Source: CAZOOW01 sp964581535
GTDB taxonomy: Bacteria; Patescibacteriota; Saccharimonadia; Saccharimonadales; Saccharimonadaceae
NCBI GenBank assembly: GCA_964581535.1
Contig: CAZOOW010000003.1
Coordinates: 1-64,000, forward strand
Direction of reading: 5' to 3'
Length of the DNA: 64,000 nt
This document shows, one piece after another, positions 50,027-58,792 of this stretch (position 1 is its first letter; every line of letters begins with the position of its first letter). The notes below the pieces were generated by a model. The model had not been told where the DNA came from, ran no database searches, and was given only the letters and a program-made list of their open reading frames with translations. Position numbers and translations under genes: made by a program.

Positions 50027-50221
50027 CTACGAGTCGAACTTCTCTTTCAGAACAGTGACGCGCGTTTTAAGCTCGGAAAGATCTTTCTCAATATCCCGCG
50101 CTAGTTTTTCACCTGCTTCGAACTGCTCAAGCGCCTTGGCGACGTCGAGTTCCTCGTCGTCAAAACTCTCTACTATTTCCCGCAGTTCGGTTAGTTTATT
50201 CTGAATGCTTTTTTGTGACAT
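50027..50221 (-). CDS. xseB: Exodeoxyribonuclease VII small subunit
   Basis: 64 residues, all helical, with the family pattern KLTELREIVESFDDEELDVA and LEQFEAGEKLARDI. It binds XseA to make the bidirectional single-strand exonuclease. Start lies 26 nt inside the xseA gene, so translation is coupled. Confidence 0.93.
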   Translation of the reverse strand: MSQKSIQNKLTELREIVESFDDEELDVAKALEQFEAGEKLARDIEKDLSELKTRVTVLKEKFDS

Positions 50222-51323
50222 GAGTGACTCCTGCTGTTATTAGATTTGTATGGGTTTCTACCTGAATCGTCTCCCCGACACTAATCTGCCGCGCAACCGA
50301 ACCATCCTTGTCGAGAACGATCGCGTAGCCGCGTCGGAGCACTGTGCGAGGGTTCAGATGAACAAGCACCGCCTGAAGCTCGCTGAATCGCTGAGACAAA
50401 CGTCGTTGATATTCATCCATCTGGCTACAAAGCCCTTGTCGTAATGTTTCTTTATCATGTGATAACCGCTGAACATATGACTCTATAGCATTACCCATGT
50501 GAAACACATCAGCTTTAACTTGTCGATGAACTTCACGTTTATCAGGTACGATGATTTGCGCTGCGTTGCTCGGTGTTGCTGCCCGGACATCGGCAGCTAA
50601 ATCCGCAAGGGTGGTATCGACTTCATGCCCGACACCAACAATCGTCGGGATGCGGCTCGAAGCTATTGCACGCACCAGCGGCTCGTCGTTGAACGCCGCT
50701 AGGTCGTCGGCACTACCGCCTCCGCGTAAAATCGCGACAATCTCGACAGGTTCGGCCATCGAATTAAAATACTCCAGCGCTCGTATCATCTGGTTCGGTG
50801 CATCGACGCCCTGTACAAGCGTATGCGCAACAACAAGTTCAACACCACCCCACCTTTCGGAGATGATTTTAACAAAGTCGGCATAGCCGGCCGCCTGAGT
50901 CGAGCTGATAACGCCGATGCGTGCGGGCATCTGCGGAAGTTGTCGTTTTCGTGCCTCGTCAAACAATCCTTCAGCCTGCAGCTTCTTATGAAGAAGCTCA
51001 AATGCTCGCTTTATATTGCCTTCACCGACGGGCTCTACTGAACGAACCGTCAGGCTAAAACGCCCCCACGCGGTAAGTTTCGGTACAGCGACTACCTGAA
51101 CACGCATTCCATCCTCGATCTGTGTCCGTAGCTGGAAAAGCGACATGAAACAGTTGAGCGTACCGCTTTCATCCTTCAAATCAAAAAAAACATATTTCCC
51201 CTGGTTCACCTTGAACGAGGATACTTCACCCTGCACGACAATGGAGGGATACGCATATTCCAGCGTCTGATTTATAACGGCAATAGCGTCTGAGACGTTA
51301 AGAACTGGCTGGGTGTTTTCCAT
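50196..51323 (-). CDS. xseA: Exodeoxyribonuclease VII large subunit
   Basis: 375 residues: N-terminal OB fold (ISDAIAV-like start, VVQGEVSSFKVNQGKYVFFDL), catalytic region with IGVISSTQAAGYADF, RGGGSADDLAAFNDE, PTIVGVGHEVDTTLADLAAD and a C-terminal coiled coil. Degrades single-stranded DNA. Overlaps the flippase-like gene by 26 nt at its start. Confidence 0.96.
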   Translation of the reverse strand: MENTQPVLNVSDAIAVINQTLEYAYPSIVVQGEVSSFKVNQGKYVFFDLKDESGTLNCFMSLFQLRTQIEDGMRVQVVAVPKLTAWGRFSLTVRSVEPVGEGNIKRAFELLHKKLQAEGLFDEARKRQLPQMPARIGVISSTQAAGYADFVKIISERWGGVELVVAHTLVQGVDAPNQMIRALEYFNSMAEPVEIVAILRGGGSADDLAAFNDEPLVRAIASSRIPTIVGVGHEVDTTLADLAADVRAATPSNAAQIIVPDKREVHRQVKADVFHMGNAIESYVQRLSHDKETLRQGLCSQMDEYQRRLSQRFSELQAVLVHLNPRTVLRRGYAIVLDKDGSVARQISVGETIQVETHTNLITAGVTHVTKKHSE

Positions 51324-52332
51324 ATTTTTTGAGTGCTAAATAATAGAACAAATAACCTGATGCTATGGTCAGCACAATGAGGATGACCCTAGCAAGCAAA
51401 ACACCAGCAAGTACAGTGGCGCCCTTGAAACCAGCGATAGTCAGAACGAGGACAGTTGCTGCTTCGTATCCGCCTGCCCCCCCAGGGGTCACGAAAAATG
51501 TTCCTACGAGTGCCGCAACTCCTATAGCGATGAGTATAGCCGCAGGATTCACAAACGTACCGAGCGCCAGGAACGTGAAAAAGAACAAACTGACTTCAGT
51601 CAGGTTAAAAATCACTCCCCAGATAAATGGTTTTACGAGCAGCCGTGGTTGTGCTTTTAGAGCATGATAGTCATCCTGAAGCTCATCAAAAAACTTTTTA
51701 ACGACGTTGGTTTGCAATACGTCTTTTTTCCGTCTGGCAATGGTACGCGCCAACCAGTTGACTGCACCCGCAACTTTTCGAGAAAACGCCTGTAGCCGTC
51801 GCTCGCTATCCAAGATATACCAGAGCACCATCAGACCGACGATGATAACTGTCAGTAGCCCAGAACTAGTCAAAATCAAAAAGCGATTAACACCGGTATC
51901 GAGCGTGATAAACAGCACGGCCGCCATAAGCATGATAATGAACGAAGAAAAAACTGCGACGAACCTGACGACCTGTGCGAGCGTTGCCCGTCCGCTACTA
52001 ATGCCGAGTTTGCTAAGGCGCCACGTCATATATGACGCACCAGATACACCAGCAGTCGGTAAGATATGGTTGACGAAATTCAGCTCCAGCGCAAGGCGCA
52101 TTCCGGTTAAGGGATGGATGTTATCCATGTGTTTACGCTGTTTTAGGTAAGAAAATATTGCTTCACCGCTCGCATAATAACTCAAAAACTGCAGTGGAAT
52201 AATCAGTAGGAGTAGCCATATGTTAACTTTTCCGAGCAGATGAAACGCCTGAACCAAATCCTCCCTCATCGCCCACAGTAAAATCGCGAGTATGACGACA
52301 GTCAGCAAGTTTAACCAGGTCTTAAAAGACAT
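51298..52332 (-). CDS. LPG synthase/flippase-like integral membrane protein
   Basis: 344 residues with about eight transmembrane helices and the lysylphosphatidylglycerol synthase TM (UPF0104/AglD) signature: FVNHILPTAGVSGASYMTWRL and FFVTPGGAGGYEAATV. These proteins are linked to lipid or glycolipid flipping. No catalytic GNAT domain is attached. TATACT ends 6 nt before the ATG within a palindrome shared with the divergent gene. Confidence 0.87.
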   Translation of the reverse strand: MSFKTWLNLLTVVILAILLWAMREDLVQAFHLLGKVNIWLLLLIIPLQFLSYYASGEAIFSYLKQRKHMDNIHPLTGMRLALELNFVNHILPTAGVSGASYMTWRLSKLGISSGRATLAQVVRFVAVFSSFIIMLMAAVLFITLDTGVNRFLILTSSGLLTVIIVGLMVLWYILDSERRLQAFSRKVAGAVNWLARTIARRKKDVLQTNVVKKFFDELQDDYHALKAQPRLLVKPFIWGVIFNLTEVSLFFFTFLALGTFVNPAAILIAIGVAALVGTFFVTPGGAGGYEAATVLVLTIAGFKGATVLAGVLLARVILIVLTIASGYLFYYLALKKYGKHPASS

Positions 52333-52338
52333 AGTTCT

Positions 52339-52346
52339 AGTATACT
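52339..52346. promoter_or_regulatory. Palindromic -10 box shared by two divergent genes
   Basis: AGTATACT is its own reverse complement; TATACT therefore reads on both strands, 6 nt before the minus-strand ATG (52332) and 10 nt before the plus-strand ATG (52357). Only 24 nt separate the two genes. Confidence 0.7.
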
Positions 52347-52356
52347 TGAAAACAGA

Positions 52357-53514
52357 ATGAATATCTGTGTGTTAGGACGACAACCGGCCATCGGACTGGC
52401 GGAACTCGAAGCGCTGTACGGAGCCGGTGCGGTAACGCCATTTGGTGATGAATGCGCCTTGGTTGATGCCGGTGTTGATTTTTCCCGACTTGGCGGCAGC
52501 AGCAAGATAGGCTCGGTGAGCTATAGTTTTGATGGCGTTAACCTGCCACGGGCATTTGCTTGGGCAACAAAAAACATGCCGCTCCGGCTTGAAAATACGA
52601 CCGGAAAGCTTCAGATAGGCGTCAGTCTCTATGGCTTCAACCTGCCCGTTAGTAAACAAAATGCCCATGCCCTATCGCTAAAAAAGGCTTTGCGTGCCCA
52701 CGGACATTCAGTACGCGTTACACCGAACACCACAAATGCACTTTCAAGTGCCCAGAGTTTACATAACAAGCTCGCTGGAAAACAAGGGTATGAACTGATC
52801 ATCGCAACCGACGGAAAAACTACTACTATCGCCCGGCTCACTGATGTTCAAGATATCGACAGCTATACGCTTCGCGACCGTGGCCGTCCAAAACGCGACA
52901 CATTCGTCGGTATGCTCCCGCCTAAACTTGCCCAAACTATCATCAACCTTACCTCGCCCGAAAAAAATGCTGTTGTACTTGATCCATTTTGCGGTACAGG
53001 AGTCGTCCTCCAGGAAGCTATGCTGATGGGATATTTTGCATACGGCACCGATAAAAGCGAAAAGATGGTTGATTTCTCAGAAAAAAATCTTCAGTGGCTT
53101 ATAGCTAGACTCCAGCCAATATCGACGGAATATCGAGTAGAAACGGCAGATGCAACCGATCATATTTGGCGTCAACCACTTGACGTCGTGGCCTGCGAGG
53201 GCTACCTCGGTCAACCCCTCGGTGGGCAAACGCCGCCTAAAGAAAAACTACAAGATATTATCTCGGAGTGTAACGAAATTATGCGGGGATTTTTGAAAAG
53301 CATTGCACCACAGATAGAAAAAGGAGCTCGACTCTGTGTGGCAATGCCTGCCTGGTACATGAAAGCAGATGTCTATCACCTTCCGCTTCTAGACGATTTA
53401 ACTTCACTAGGATATGAACGCCTGAAGTTCAAACATGCCTCAAACGAACAACTCATATATCGTCGCGACGATCAAATCACTGGACGTGAGCTAGTAGTGC
53501 TCAGCAAATACTAG
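52357..53514 (+). CDS. TRM11-like SAM-dependent methyltransferase
   Basis: 385 residues. The N-terminal half resembles the THUMP/ferredoxin-like RNA-binding part of archaeal-type tRNA methyltransferases; the C-terminal half is a class I methyltransferase with VVLDPFCGTGVVLQEAMLMG. The usual catalytic (N/D)PPY is replaced by CEGYLGQP at the same place (after the VETADATD segment), so activity or target may differ. The probable target is a tRNA guanosine (inference from the family). Confidence 0.8.
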   Translation: MNICVLGRQPAIGLAELEALYGAGAVTPFGDECALVDAGVDFSRLGGSSKIGSVSYSFDGVNLPRAFAWATKNMPLRLENTTGKLQIGVSLYGFNLPVSKQNAHALSLKKALRAHGHSVRVTPNTTNALSSAQSLHNKLAGKQGYELIIATDGKTTTIARLTDVQDIDSYTLRDRGRPKRDTFVGMLPPKLAQTIINLTSPEKNAVVLDPFCGTGVVLQEAMLMGYFAYGTDKSEKMVDFSEKNLQWLIARLQPISTEYRVETADATDHIWRQPLDVVACEGYLGQPLGGQTPPKEKLQDIISECNEIMRGFLKSIAPQIEKGARLCVAMPAWYMKADVYHLPLLDDLTSLGYERLKFKHASNEQLIYRRDDQITGRELVVLSKY

Positions 53515-53534
53515 CTCACTATCCATTGCATCGT

Positions 53535-54965
53535 TTAGAAATATCGTCGTGCGATAAGTCCGCCACCTACTGCGACAACTGCAATACTTCCGCCCATAAC
53601 TACGAACAAGCTAACACCGGTTCGAGAGAGCGTTCCTGTATCTGCATTGCTGTTGAGCTCAGGACGTGGGAAGCGAACGGGGGTTGGAGTTGGCGTGTCA
53701 GCGTTCGGACCCGTAGGCAACGTAGGACTGTCGGTAGAAAGATCAGTTACCGTAACTCCAGCCGGTTCCACCGGAGTACCACCAGTGAAGGTATACCCTG
53801 GGTTAGGACCCGCAGTGCTAATAGCACTTGCAAAGACAGTGTTGTCCTGGGCGTCAGTAGGAATATCGGAAATGTTCGCGTATGTAACATTCACTGTAAA
53901 TCCTAGTACGCACGTATCGCCTGGATTGTGGTCATCTGTACCCGTGAGTAGTCTGGTATCGCTCACCCCATTGAACGAGGTGTTAGCGGTACATGGACCG
54001 CTAAGAACGGTCAGCGGTGCAGAGATAGTAAGCGTCGGGTTGCCATCAGTAAAGGTTAGTCGTAGATTTTCATTGAGCTGGACATTTGAGTTGATGACAT
54101 CACCTGTATTTTTTACCTGAACGGTATATGGAACGTTAAAGCTTTTTGCATCCGAGCCTTGTTGGCTTACATTTGCTACCGATTTCACAGTGTCGATAGC
54201 AGGGTTAGCGGGAAATTGCATTCCTGCAACGACATTGACAGGAACATACGACCACTCCTCAATGACGCGCATGTCACCCCACGGTCGATTCGCAGGAATT
54301 GGATCATTCTGCTGACAAGATGCCGTAAAGCCCCATGCATGAACACCACCGTTTGAGTCTATTCCTGCCGTACCATTGTATGGCGACGTAGTGGTACATC
54401 GGTTTGTATCAAGGAACGTATCATTCCAATAAAGTGTTGTTCTGCCCGTTAAAGGACCATTGAGTCTTTGAATCTCAATACCACCACTTCTATTTTCAAC
54501 GTCAACGTTCATAAAATGGATCTCCCCGACCCTATCTATCAGTATCTGATAGTTGACAGTCTGGGATAGTGGGATAGCATTACCTTGCCCATCTAGTCCA
54601 TTGAAAGCGTATGTTTTCGCACCAGGCGTGACGTAGACACGCTGAACCCTGTCAACTGGATCCGTAAATACACCGTTGTTATTTGCATCTATTCGGATAC
54701 GGAGGGTTCCCTCAAAACCAGTGACTGTATACGCTAAGTTGCCTTGGTGGGTACCGGCAGTTGTTTGCGTAAAACTAACACCGCTCACAGATGGAGTCGC
54801 GACCGGAGGTTTTACCCAAGTGCTTGTGCCGTCCCACTGTGTGGCAGATGCAGGCAGATCAGCAGCTGGTGTTTCAAAAAATATCCTATATGCACCACCG
54901 CAGTTGTTAATAACGTTCGCTATCTCTCCTGAATAATTCGGATCATCACGCTCAGCACAAGCGTT
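53535..54965 (-). pseudogene. 5'-truncated surface protein with sortase-like C-terminal anchor
   Basis: The open frame is 476 codons but has no ATG near its beginning; it opens directly after a TAA at 54966-54968, and the protein-like sequence (AERDDPNYSGEIANVINNCG) starts right there without a signal peptide. The rest looks secreted: beta-rich DUF11-type repeats (TVQVKNTGDVINSNVQLNEN), a Pro/Thr stalk, and a C-terminal LSRTG-type motif with a hydrophobic helix and RRYF, like a cell-wall anchor. Loss of the 5' end next to the rpmA promoter suggests deletion. An internal GTG at 54788 exists but gives no signal peptide. Confidence 0.7.
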
Positions 54966-55080
54966 TTACTTCAGCAAGTCTATCAATCTCACCGCTTCGC
55001 ATCAAAAGCCGTCATGATAACGCATCGTTGCTTCGACTCACCTTTAGCCAGCCTAAAATGCTTGCATTTCTCCCCTGTTT

Positions 55081-55109
55081 TTGTTAGAATTGTTCGGAAA
55101 TTGTTATAA
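55081..55109 (+). promoter_or_regulatory. Promoter of rpmA
   Basis: TTGTTA, 17-nt spacer, TTATAA; predicted start near 55116, giving a leader of about 130 nt. Confidence 0.72.
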
Positions 55110-55115
55110 ACCCTG

Positions 55116-55246
55116 CCCGCCCGAAATTCACTGCGGCGGATGCAGTACAAAAATGGACAACGTATCGCAGTGAGGCGCACTCTACTGGTGCGACAAATGA
55201 GACGCGAAAGTCCTAACGCAGAAATGCGCCGCCAAGGAGAGTTTCA
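55116..55246 (+). promoter_or_regulatory. Structured leader of rpmA
   Basis: Contains a 7-bp helix 55129-55135/55166-55172, a 5-bp hairpin 55176-55180/55188-55192, a CGCA-GAAA-TGCG hairpin with GNRA tetraloop (55217-55228), and CCGCC (55229-55233) directly before the AAGGAG ribosome site, able to pair with GGCGG (55135-55139). Pairing of that last element would hide the ribosome site. The layout fits a ribosomal-protein autoregulatory leader; whether the ligand is L27 is unknown. Confidence 0.55.
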
Positions 55247-55519
55247 ATGAGTAAAGTTAAAGCAGGTGGAAGTAGTAAAAACGTCCACGACAGTCCCGGC
55301 CAGCGCCTTGGCGTTAAGCGCTATGGTGGCCAGAAAGTTTCTGCTGGCGAAGTTCTCGTCCGTCAAGTAGGCGAAACAAAACAAGCCGGACCTGGCACAT
55401 ACATGAGCCGTAACTTCACTATCCACGCTGAAAAAGACGGCGTTGTCGGTTTCAAACAGGTTAAATCCCGCCGATTCACCGGCAAAACCGCTCGACGCAC
55501 TCAGGTCACGGTCGAATAG
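55247..55519 (+). CDS. rpmA: 50S ribosomal protein L27
   Basis: 90 residues with GSSKNVHDSPGQRLGVKRYG and the L27 signature AGEVLVRQVGE, YMSRNFTIHA. Its N-terminus reaches the peptidyl-transferase centre. Here it begins KVKAGGSSKN without the cleavable extension seen in firmicutes. rplU (L21), its usual upstream partner, is not next to it. AAGGAG ribosome site; terminator follows. Confidence 0.96.
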   Translation: MSKVKAGGSSKNVHDSPGQRLGVKRYGGQKVSAGEVLVRQVGETKQAGPGTYMSRNFTIHAEKDGVVGFKQVKSRRFTGKTARRTQVTVE

Positions 55520-55533
55520 TAGTCTTGCTAAAC

Positions 55534-55561
55534 CTGCCCGGTGATTTAAGCGGGCAGTTTT
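55534..55561 (+). terminator. Terminator of rpmA
   Basis: A 7-bp CTGCCCG/CGGGCAG stem with a 10-nt loop and TTTT tail. Confidence 0.85.
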
Positions 55562-55563
55562 GG

Positions 55564-56943
55564 TTATAGCAATTTTTTTGCTTGTTCAGCAATCATCTCT
55601 GCAACAAAGCTAACACCGTTTCGTCTTCGATAACCCAGATACATATCAATGGTCATGACGCTATTTGGCTTTTTAATAATTTCCGCTAAATTTTCAGCCG
55701 CATGTATAATACGCTCATTTACTTTATCTTCTCCTTCAGCAAGCAAAGCTATATCGAAGAGCTTTTTCAGCACTCCATTATAGCCTCCGGTAGACTCATG
55801 AACTCCTTTTACGATAGAGTTAGTGTTTGGAGAAGTAGCATAACTATCAGGTAAGCTATAGACTACATCGACCATCGCACTCAAGCCGATTCTATTTGCA
55901 ATAATTGTATATAACTCAGATGCACTGCCGCCTTTTATAAGCTCCTTCATTTCTGATTTTATATTCTGGCCTGTCACAATAGCATAGTCTGACAAAAAAG
56001 CCTTAACGTCTTGATACCCTAACTTCTCACCTGAAAAAAACTCGGCACGCATCTCTTCCAGAGAAATACCAACAATGTCTTGATCGATATTTAAACCTCC
56101 CTGGGTATGAGTATATTCATGTTCAAGTACAGCCATGTCCCTTGAATATAGATCTTCACCATACCAAGATGAGTTTTCGGTCACTTCTGGACGTAAAATC
56201 TTCTCCGCAAAAGGTGCACTTATACAAAGTCTCCTTTTACCTTCAATAACAGTTACCCATGCGTCTGCTGGCAACTCAGCAACGCCTAACTGTTTTGCAA
56301 ACTCATGTCCACGTTGGATTAGCCCATCAGTCCATTTCTGAGTATCTTTATGATCCATATAATCACCGGTACTCATGCCTCTCGCCGGGTATTCTGACTC
56401 AGCAACCGTTAAAACATGCAGTGTGTAGGAGTCTTCGTTTTCAGGTGTTACTTGAAGTCGTTCTTTTACCCCTTGGAGTAGCCCTCCGTCAATTGCTTTT
56501 TGCAGTTCAGCCGTTAACTGTTTATCTGTGAAGCGCTCATACGCTTTAGCCCGCGTTGCGTCATCGAACTCGGTATCTTCTGTGTCAAGAATAGTCTTTG
56601 CTTCGGTTAATTTATCACTAAATTTTGAGCCTATAAGGGAAATTAAATCAGCAGCAGCTTCTGCGGCTTTAGTATGGTCTTTTTTTGCTTCCAACAGTCG
56701 GCTCGCAATTCCCGCCAATAAAAGCACCCTATCGGGATTTTTAAAAAATTCAGGTTTTAGACCGAACTCATTAATCAAAGTAACTCCCGTTTCCTTCAGT
56801 TCTGGACGATGACTGATTTCGGGAATTTGTTTAGCGAATAGCTCAAGATGCTCTTTAAATGCTTGTTCGGAGTGACCACCTATTTCTTCGGTGGTGCGAG
56901 TTATTTCGATATTTTCTGGTTTTTGTATTACTTTTTCAGACAT
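55564..56943 (-). CDS. Putative HExxH metallopeptidase-like protein
   Basis: 459 residues, helical and acidic, no signal peptide or membrane helix. Around residue 275 it has LEHEYTHTQGG, an HExxH zinc motif, followed ~20 residues later by SLEEMRAEFFSG, whose Glu could be the third zinc ligand as in gluzincins. No further family is recognised. The ATG at 56943 is preferred to one 30 nt upstream because a conventional TTGACA promoter lies at 56964-56992. A- and T-rich codon use differs from neighbours, hinting at transfer. Confidence 0.65.
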   Translation of the reverse strand: MSEKVIQKPENIEITRTTEEIGGHSEQAFKEHLELFAKQIPEISHRPELKETGVTLINEFGLKPEFFKNPDRVLLLAGIASRLLEAKKDHTKAAEAAADLISLIGSKFSDKLTEAKTILDTEDTEFDDATRAKAYERFTDKQLTAELQKAIDGGLLQGVKERLQVTPENEDSYTLHVLTVAESEYPARGMSTGDYMDHKDTQKWTDGLIQRGHEFAKQLGVAELPADAWVTVIEGKRRLCISAPFAEKILRPEVTENSSWYGEDLYSRDMAVLEHEYTHTQGGLNIDQDIVGISLEEMRAEFFSGEKLGYQDVKAFLSDYAIVTGQNIKSEMKELIKGGSASELYTIIANRIGLSAMVDVVYSLPDSYATSPNTNSIVKGVHESTGGYNGVLKKLFDIALLAEGEDKVNERIIHAAENLAEIIKKPNSVMTIDMYLGYRRRNGVSFVAEMIAEQAKKLL

Positions 56944-56963
56944 TTTTATAATTTCTAATAAAT

Positions 56964-56992
56964 ACACTAGCAAAAAATTGCTATTTTGTCAA
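56964..56992 (-). promoter_or_regulatory. Promoter of the HExxH gene
   Basis: Perfect TTGACA, 17-nt spacer ending in TGC, TAGTGT on the minus strand. Confidence 0.65.
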
Positions 56993-57007
56993 TATGCTTA
57001 TACTAAA

Positions 57008-57027
57008 ATCGCCCCTTTCGGAGCGAT
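57008..57027 (-). terminator. Terminator of the CheY-like gene
   Basis: Minus-strand 8-bp stem (one wobble) with a GAAA tetraloop followed by TTTTAG. Confidence 0.82.
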
Positions 57028-57048
57028 CTGTTAGTTACGCTATTCTTT

Positions 57049-57453
57049 TTATTGCATAGAAGCCGGGTCAGTATCAACACCGAGATGATATTTGATACGA
57101 GCCACCACGTCACTTATAACAACCTGTGACTTAACTAGGTAGTCGCTTGCACCGAGTTCTGCAGCCCGCTGCTTGTCTTTTGCTTGTGAGAGTGCCGTCA
57201 GCATCACGACGCGGATGTTTGCCGTTTCAGGGGTGTTATGAAGGATATCTAGCACGTCGAAGCCATTGATCTTCGGCATCATAACATCGAGTACAATGAG
57301 GTCGGGACGAAAGTCTTTGGCGGCCGCCAGTGCATCTTCACCATTAGCCTCATGACGAACTTCGAAACCTTCCATTTCAAGTCGTGTCTTGTAGACGCTC
57401 GCGAGTGCCATATCGTCTTCTACTAGTAGGATCTTGTGTTTTTTATCAGCCAT
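57049..57453 (-). CDS. CheY-like single-domain response regulator
   Basis: 134 residues, receiver only: LLVEDDMALASVY, acceptor Asp in IVLDVMMPK, MLTALS and SDYLVKSQV. Very close to the receiver of the proline-tailed regulator at 8833-9741, a paralogue. No output domain. The start at 57453 is fixed by TTGTTG-17-TACAGT with 6 nt to the ATG. Located after ctpA, in the FtsEX region, with no kinase beside it. Confidence 0.9.
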   Translation of the reverse strand: MADKKHKILLVEDDMALASVYKTRLEMEGFEVRHEANGEDALAAAKDFRPDLIVLDVMMPKINGFDVLDILHNTPETANIRVVMLTALSQAKDKQRAAELGASDYLVKSQVVISDVVARIKYHLGVDTDPASMQ

Positions 57454-57459
57454 AGTACT

Positions 57460-57488
57460 ACTGTACCACCTCTTCAACGTCGCAACAA
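57460..57488 (-). promoter_or_regulatory. Leaderless promoter inside the ctpA 3' end
   Basis: TTGTTG (57483-57488), 17-nt spacer, TACAGT (57460-57465), then exactly 6 nt to the ATG at 57453. Confidence 0.72.
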
Positions 57489-58688
57489 CTCTAGTGCTTT
57501 ATCTTTTTGGGGATCTCGCCCGGCGTTGACATCTTCGATAGTTAACCCGACCTTTTCGGTTGGCTCGATGCCTTCTTTGGTAATATTACGGCCTTTTGGT
57601 GTATACCATTTTGCGATAGTGACTTTGACTTTACCGCCGCTCGCAACGTCTTCGAACACCTGAACACTGCCTTTTCCGAATGTTTTTTCTCCAACTAGTG
57701 TTGCCGCGCCGTGATCGGCGAGCGCACCAGCGACGATTTCACTTGCACTGGCGCTTCCGCCATCGACCAGCACAACTGTCTTCACTCCGGCCAAAATAGG
57801 ACTCGAAGCTGAACGAAGCGAGTCGACTTCTACGCCGTTAGTTCGTTCACTCACGACGACTTTGTTATCAAGCCAGATGCTGGCAATGTCCTTGGCGGCA
57901 TCGAGATACCCACCGCCATTTCCGCGCATATCCAAAATAACGCCGCGAACATTTTTCGACTTGAATTCCTCAGCTGCCGCACGAGAGAGACTGGCTGTAT
58001 CAGTACCAAATCGTGAAATTCGCAGAATACCGATATTATCTGCCGTAATCTCGCTACGTACACTCGGGTTGGTTATCGCCTCGCGGGTTATGGAGAAATC
58101 TTTCAGCCCTTCGTCCGCCCGCAAAACTGATAACTTAACCACAGTGCCTTTGTCGCCTCGGATTTTGGAAACAGCCTCGTCAACTGACCATTGTGTCGCG
58201 TCCTGGTCGTTGACTTTTACAATAACATCGCCAGCCTGTAGGCCAGCCCGGCGCGCCGGGCTGTCTTCGAGTGTGTTGATGACCGTGAGTTTGTCAGTTC
58301 TTTTTCCGAGTTCTGCGCCTATGCCTTGAAAGCTACCGTCGAGATCAGCCTGAAACTCTTCGGCCTCTTTTGCAGTAAAATACACCGTATACGGATCGCC
58401 AGTTGCTTCGACTAGCCCGTGTTTTGCGCCGTCGATGAGCGCTTGGGCATCAAGTTTGCCATCGTATTTTTTCCTGAGAACACTGTATACATCGTTTAGA
58501 GAGCTAAAGTCCAGACTTGCTGGCGCGCTAGCATTTGGACTCGGTCGAAACCGAGCACCTAGCTCGTCAGCACGCGTTCCAAGCACGTATGCCACCAATG
58601 CAACGACAACACCGGCTAGTAGCGCGGTGCGAAGCGTAATAGTCTTGGATTTCTTTACAAATGGGTCGGTCGGCACATTTTCAGCCAT
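57474..58688 (-). CDS. C-terminal processing peptidase (S41, CtpA/Prc)
   Basis: 404 residues: N-terminal membrane anchor (about 20-38), PDZ domain (about 110-195), and the S41 protease with the substrate-groove LDMRGNGGGYL, nucleophile Ser 314 in GSASASEIVAG and catalytic Lys 339 in TFGKGSVQVF. It acts outside the membrane, trimming envelope proteins or hydrolases. GAGAGGA ribosome site. Lies after the CHAP hydrolase and may control its turnover, as CtpA does for peptidoglycan hydrolases elsewhere (inference). Confidence 0.95.
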   Translation of the reverse strand: MAENVPTDPFVKKSKTITLRTALLAGVVVALVAYVLGTRADELGARFRPSPNASAPASLDFSSLNDVYSVLRKKYDGKLDAQALIDGAKHGLVEATGDPYTVYFTAKEAEEFQADLDGSFQGIGAELGKRTDKLTVINTLEDSPARRAGLQAGDVIVKVNDQDATQWSVDEAVSKIRGDKGTVVKLSVLRADEGLKDFSITREAITNPSVRSEITADNIGILRISRFGTDTASLSRAAAEEFKSKNVRGVILDMRGNGGGYLDAAKDIASIWLDNKVVVSERTNGVEVDSLRSASSPILAGVKTVVLVDGGSASASEIVAGALADHGAATLVGEKTFGKGSVQVFEDVASGGKVKVTIAKWYTPKGRNITKEGIEPTEKVGLTIEDVNAGRDPQKDKALELLRR

Positions 58689-58750
58689 TCAATTTCCTCT
58701 CATAATACTCTGTTATTTCGCTTATTCTAGTGTAGCATGAGCGGAATGCA

Positions 58751-58774
58751 AATTGCCGCTCTTAGGCGGCAATT
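58751..58774 (-). terminator. Hairpin between the CHAP hydrolase and ctpA genes
   Basis: A perfect 9-bp AATTGCCGC/GCGGCAATT stem with a 6-nt loop, 20 nt after the hydrolase stop. T-rich tail is weak. Confidence 0.7.
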
Positions 58775-58792
58775 CCTACGTCTTATCTTGTC

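Noticed and set aside
54989..55180. 63-codon minus-strand frame upstream of rpmA
   Set aside because: Overlaps the rpmA promoter and leader, lacks a ribosome site and has unprotein-like composition.
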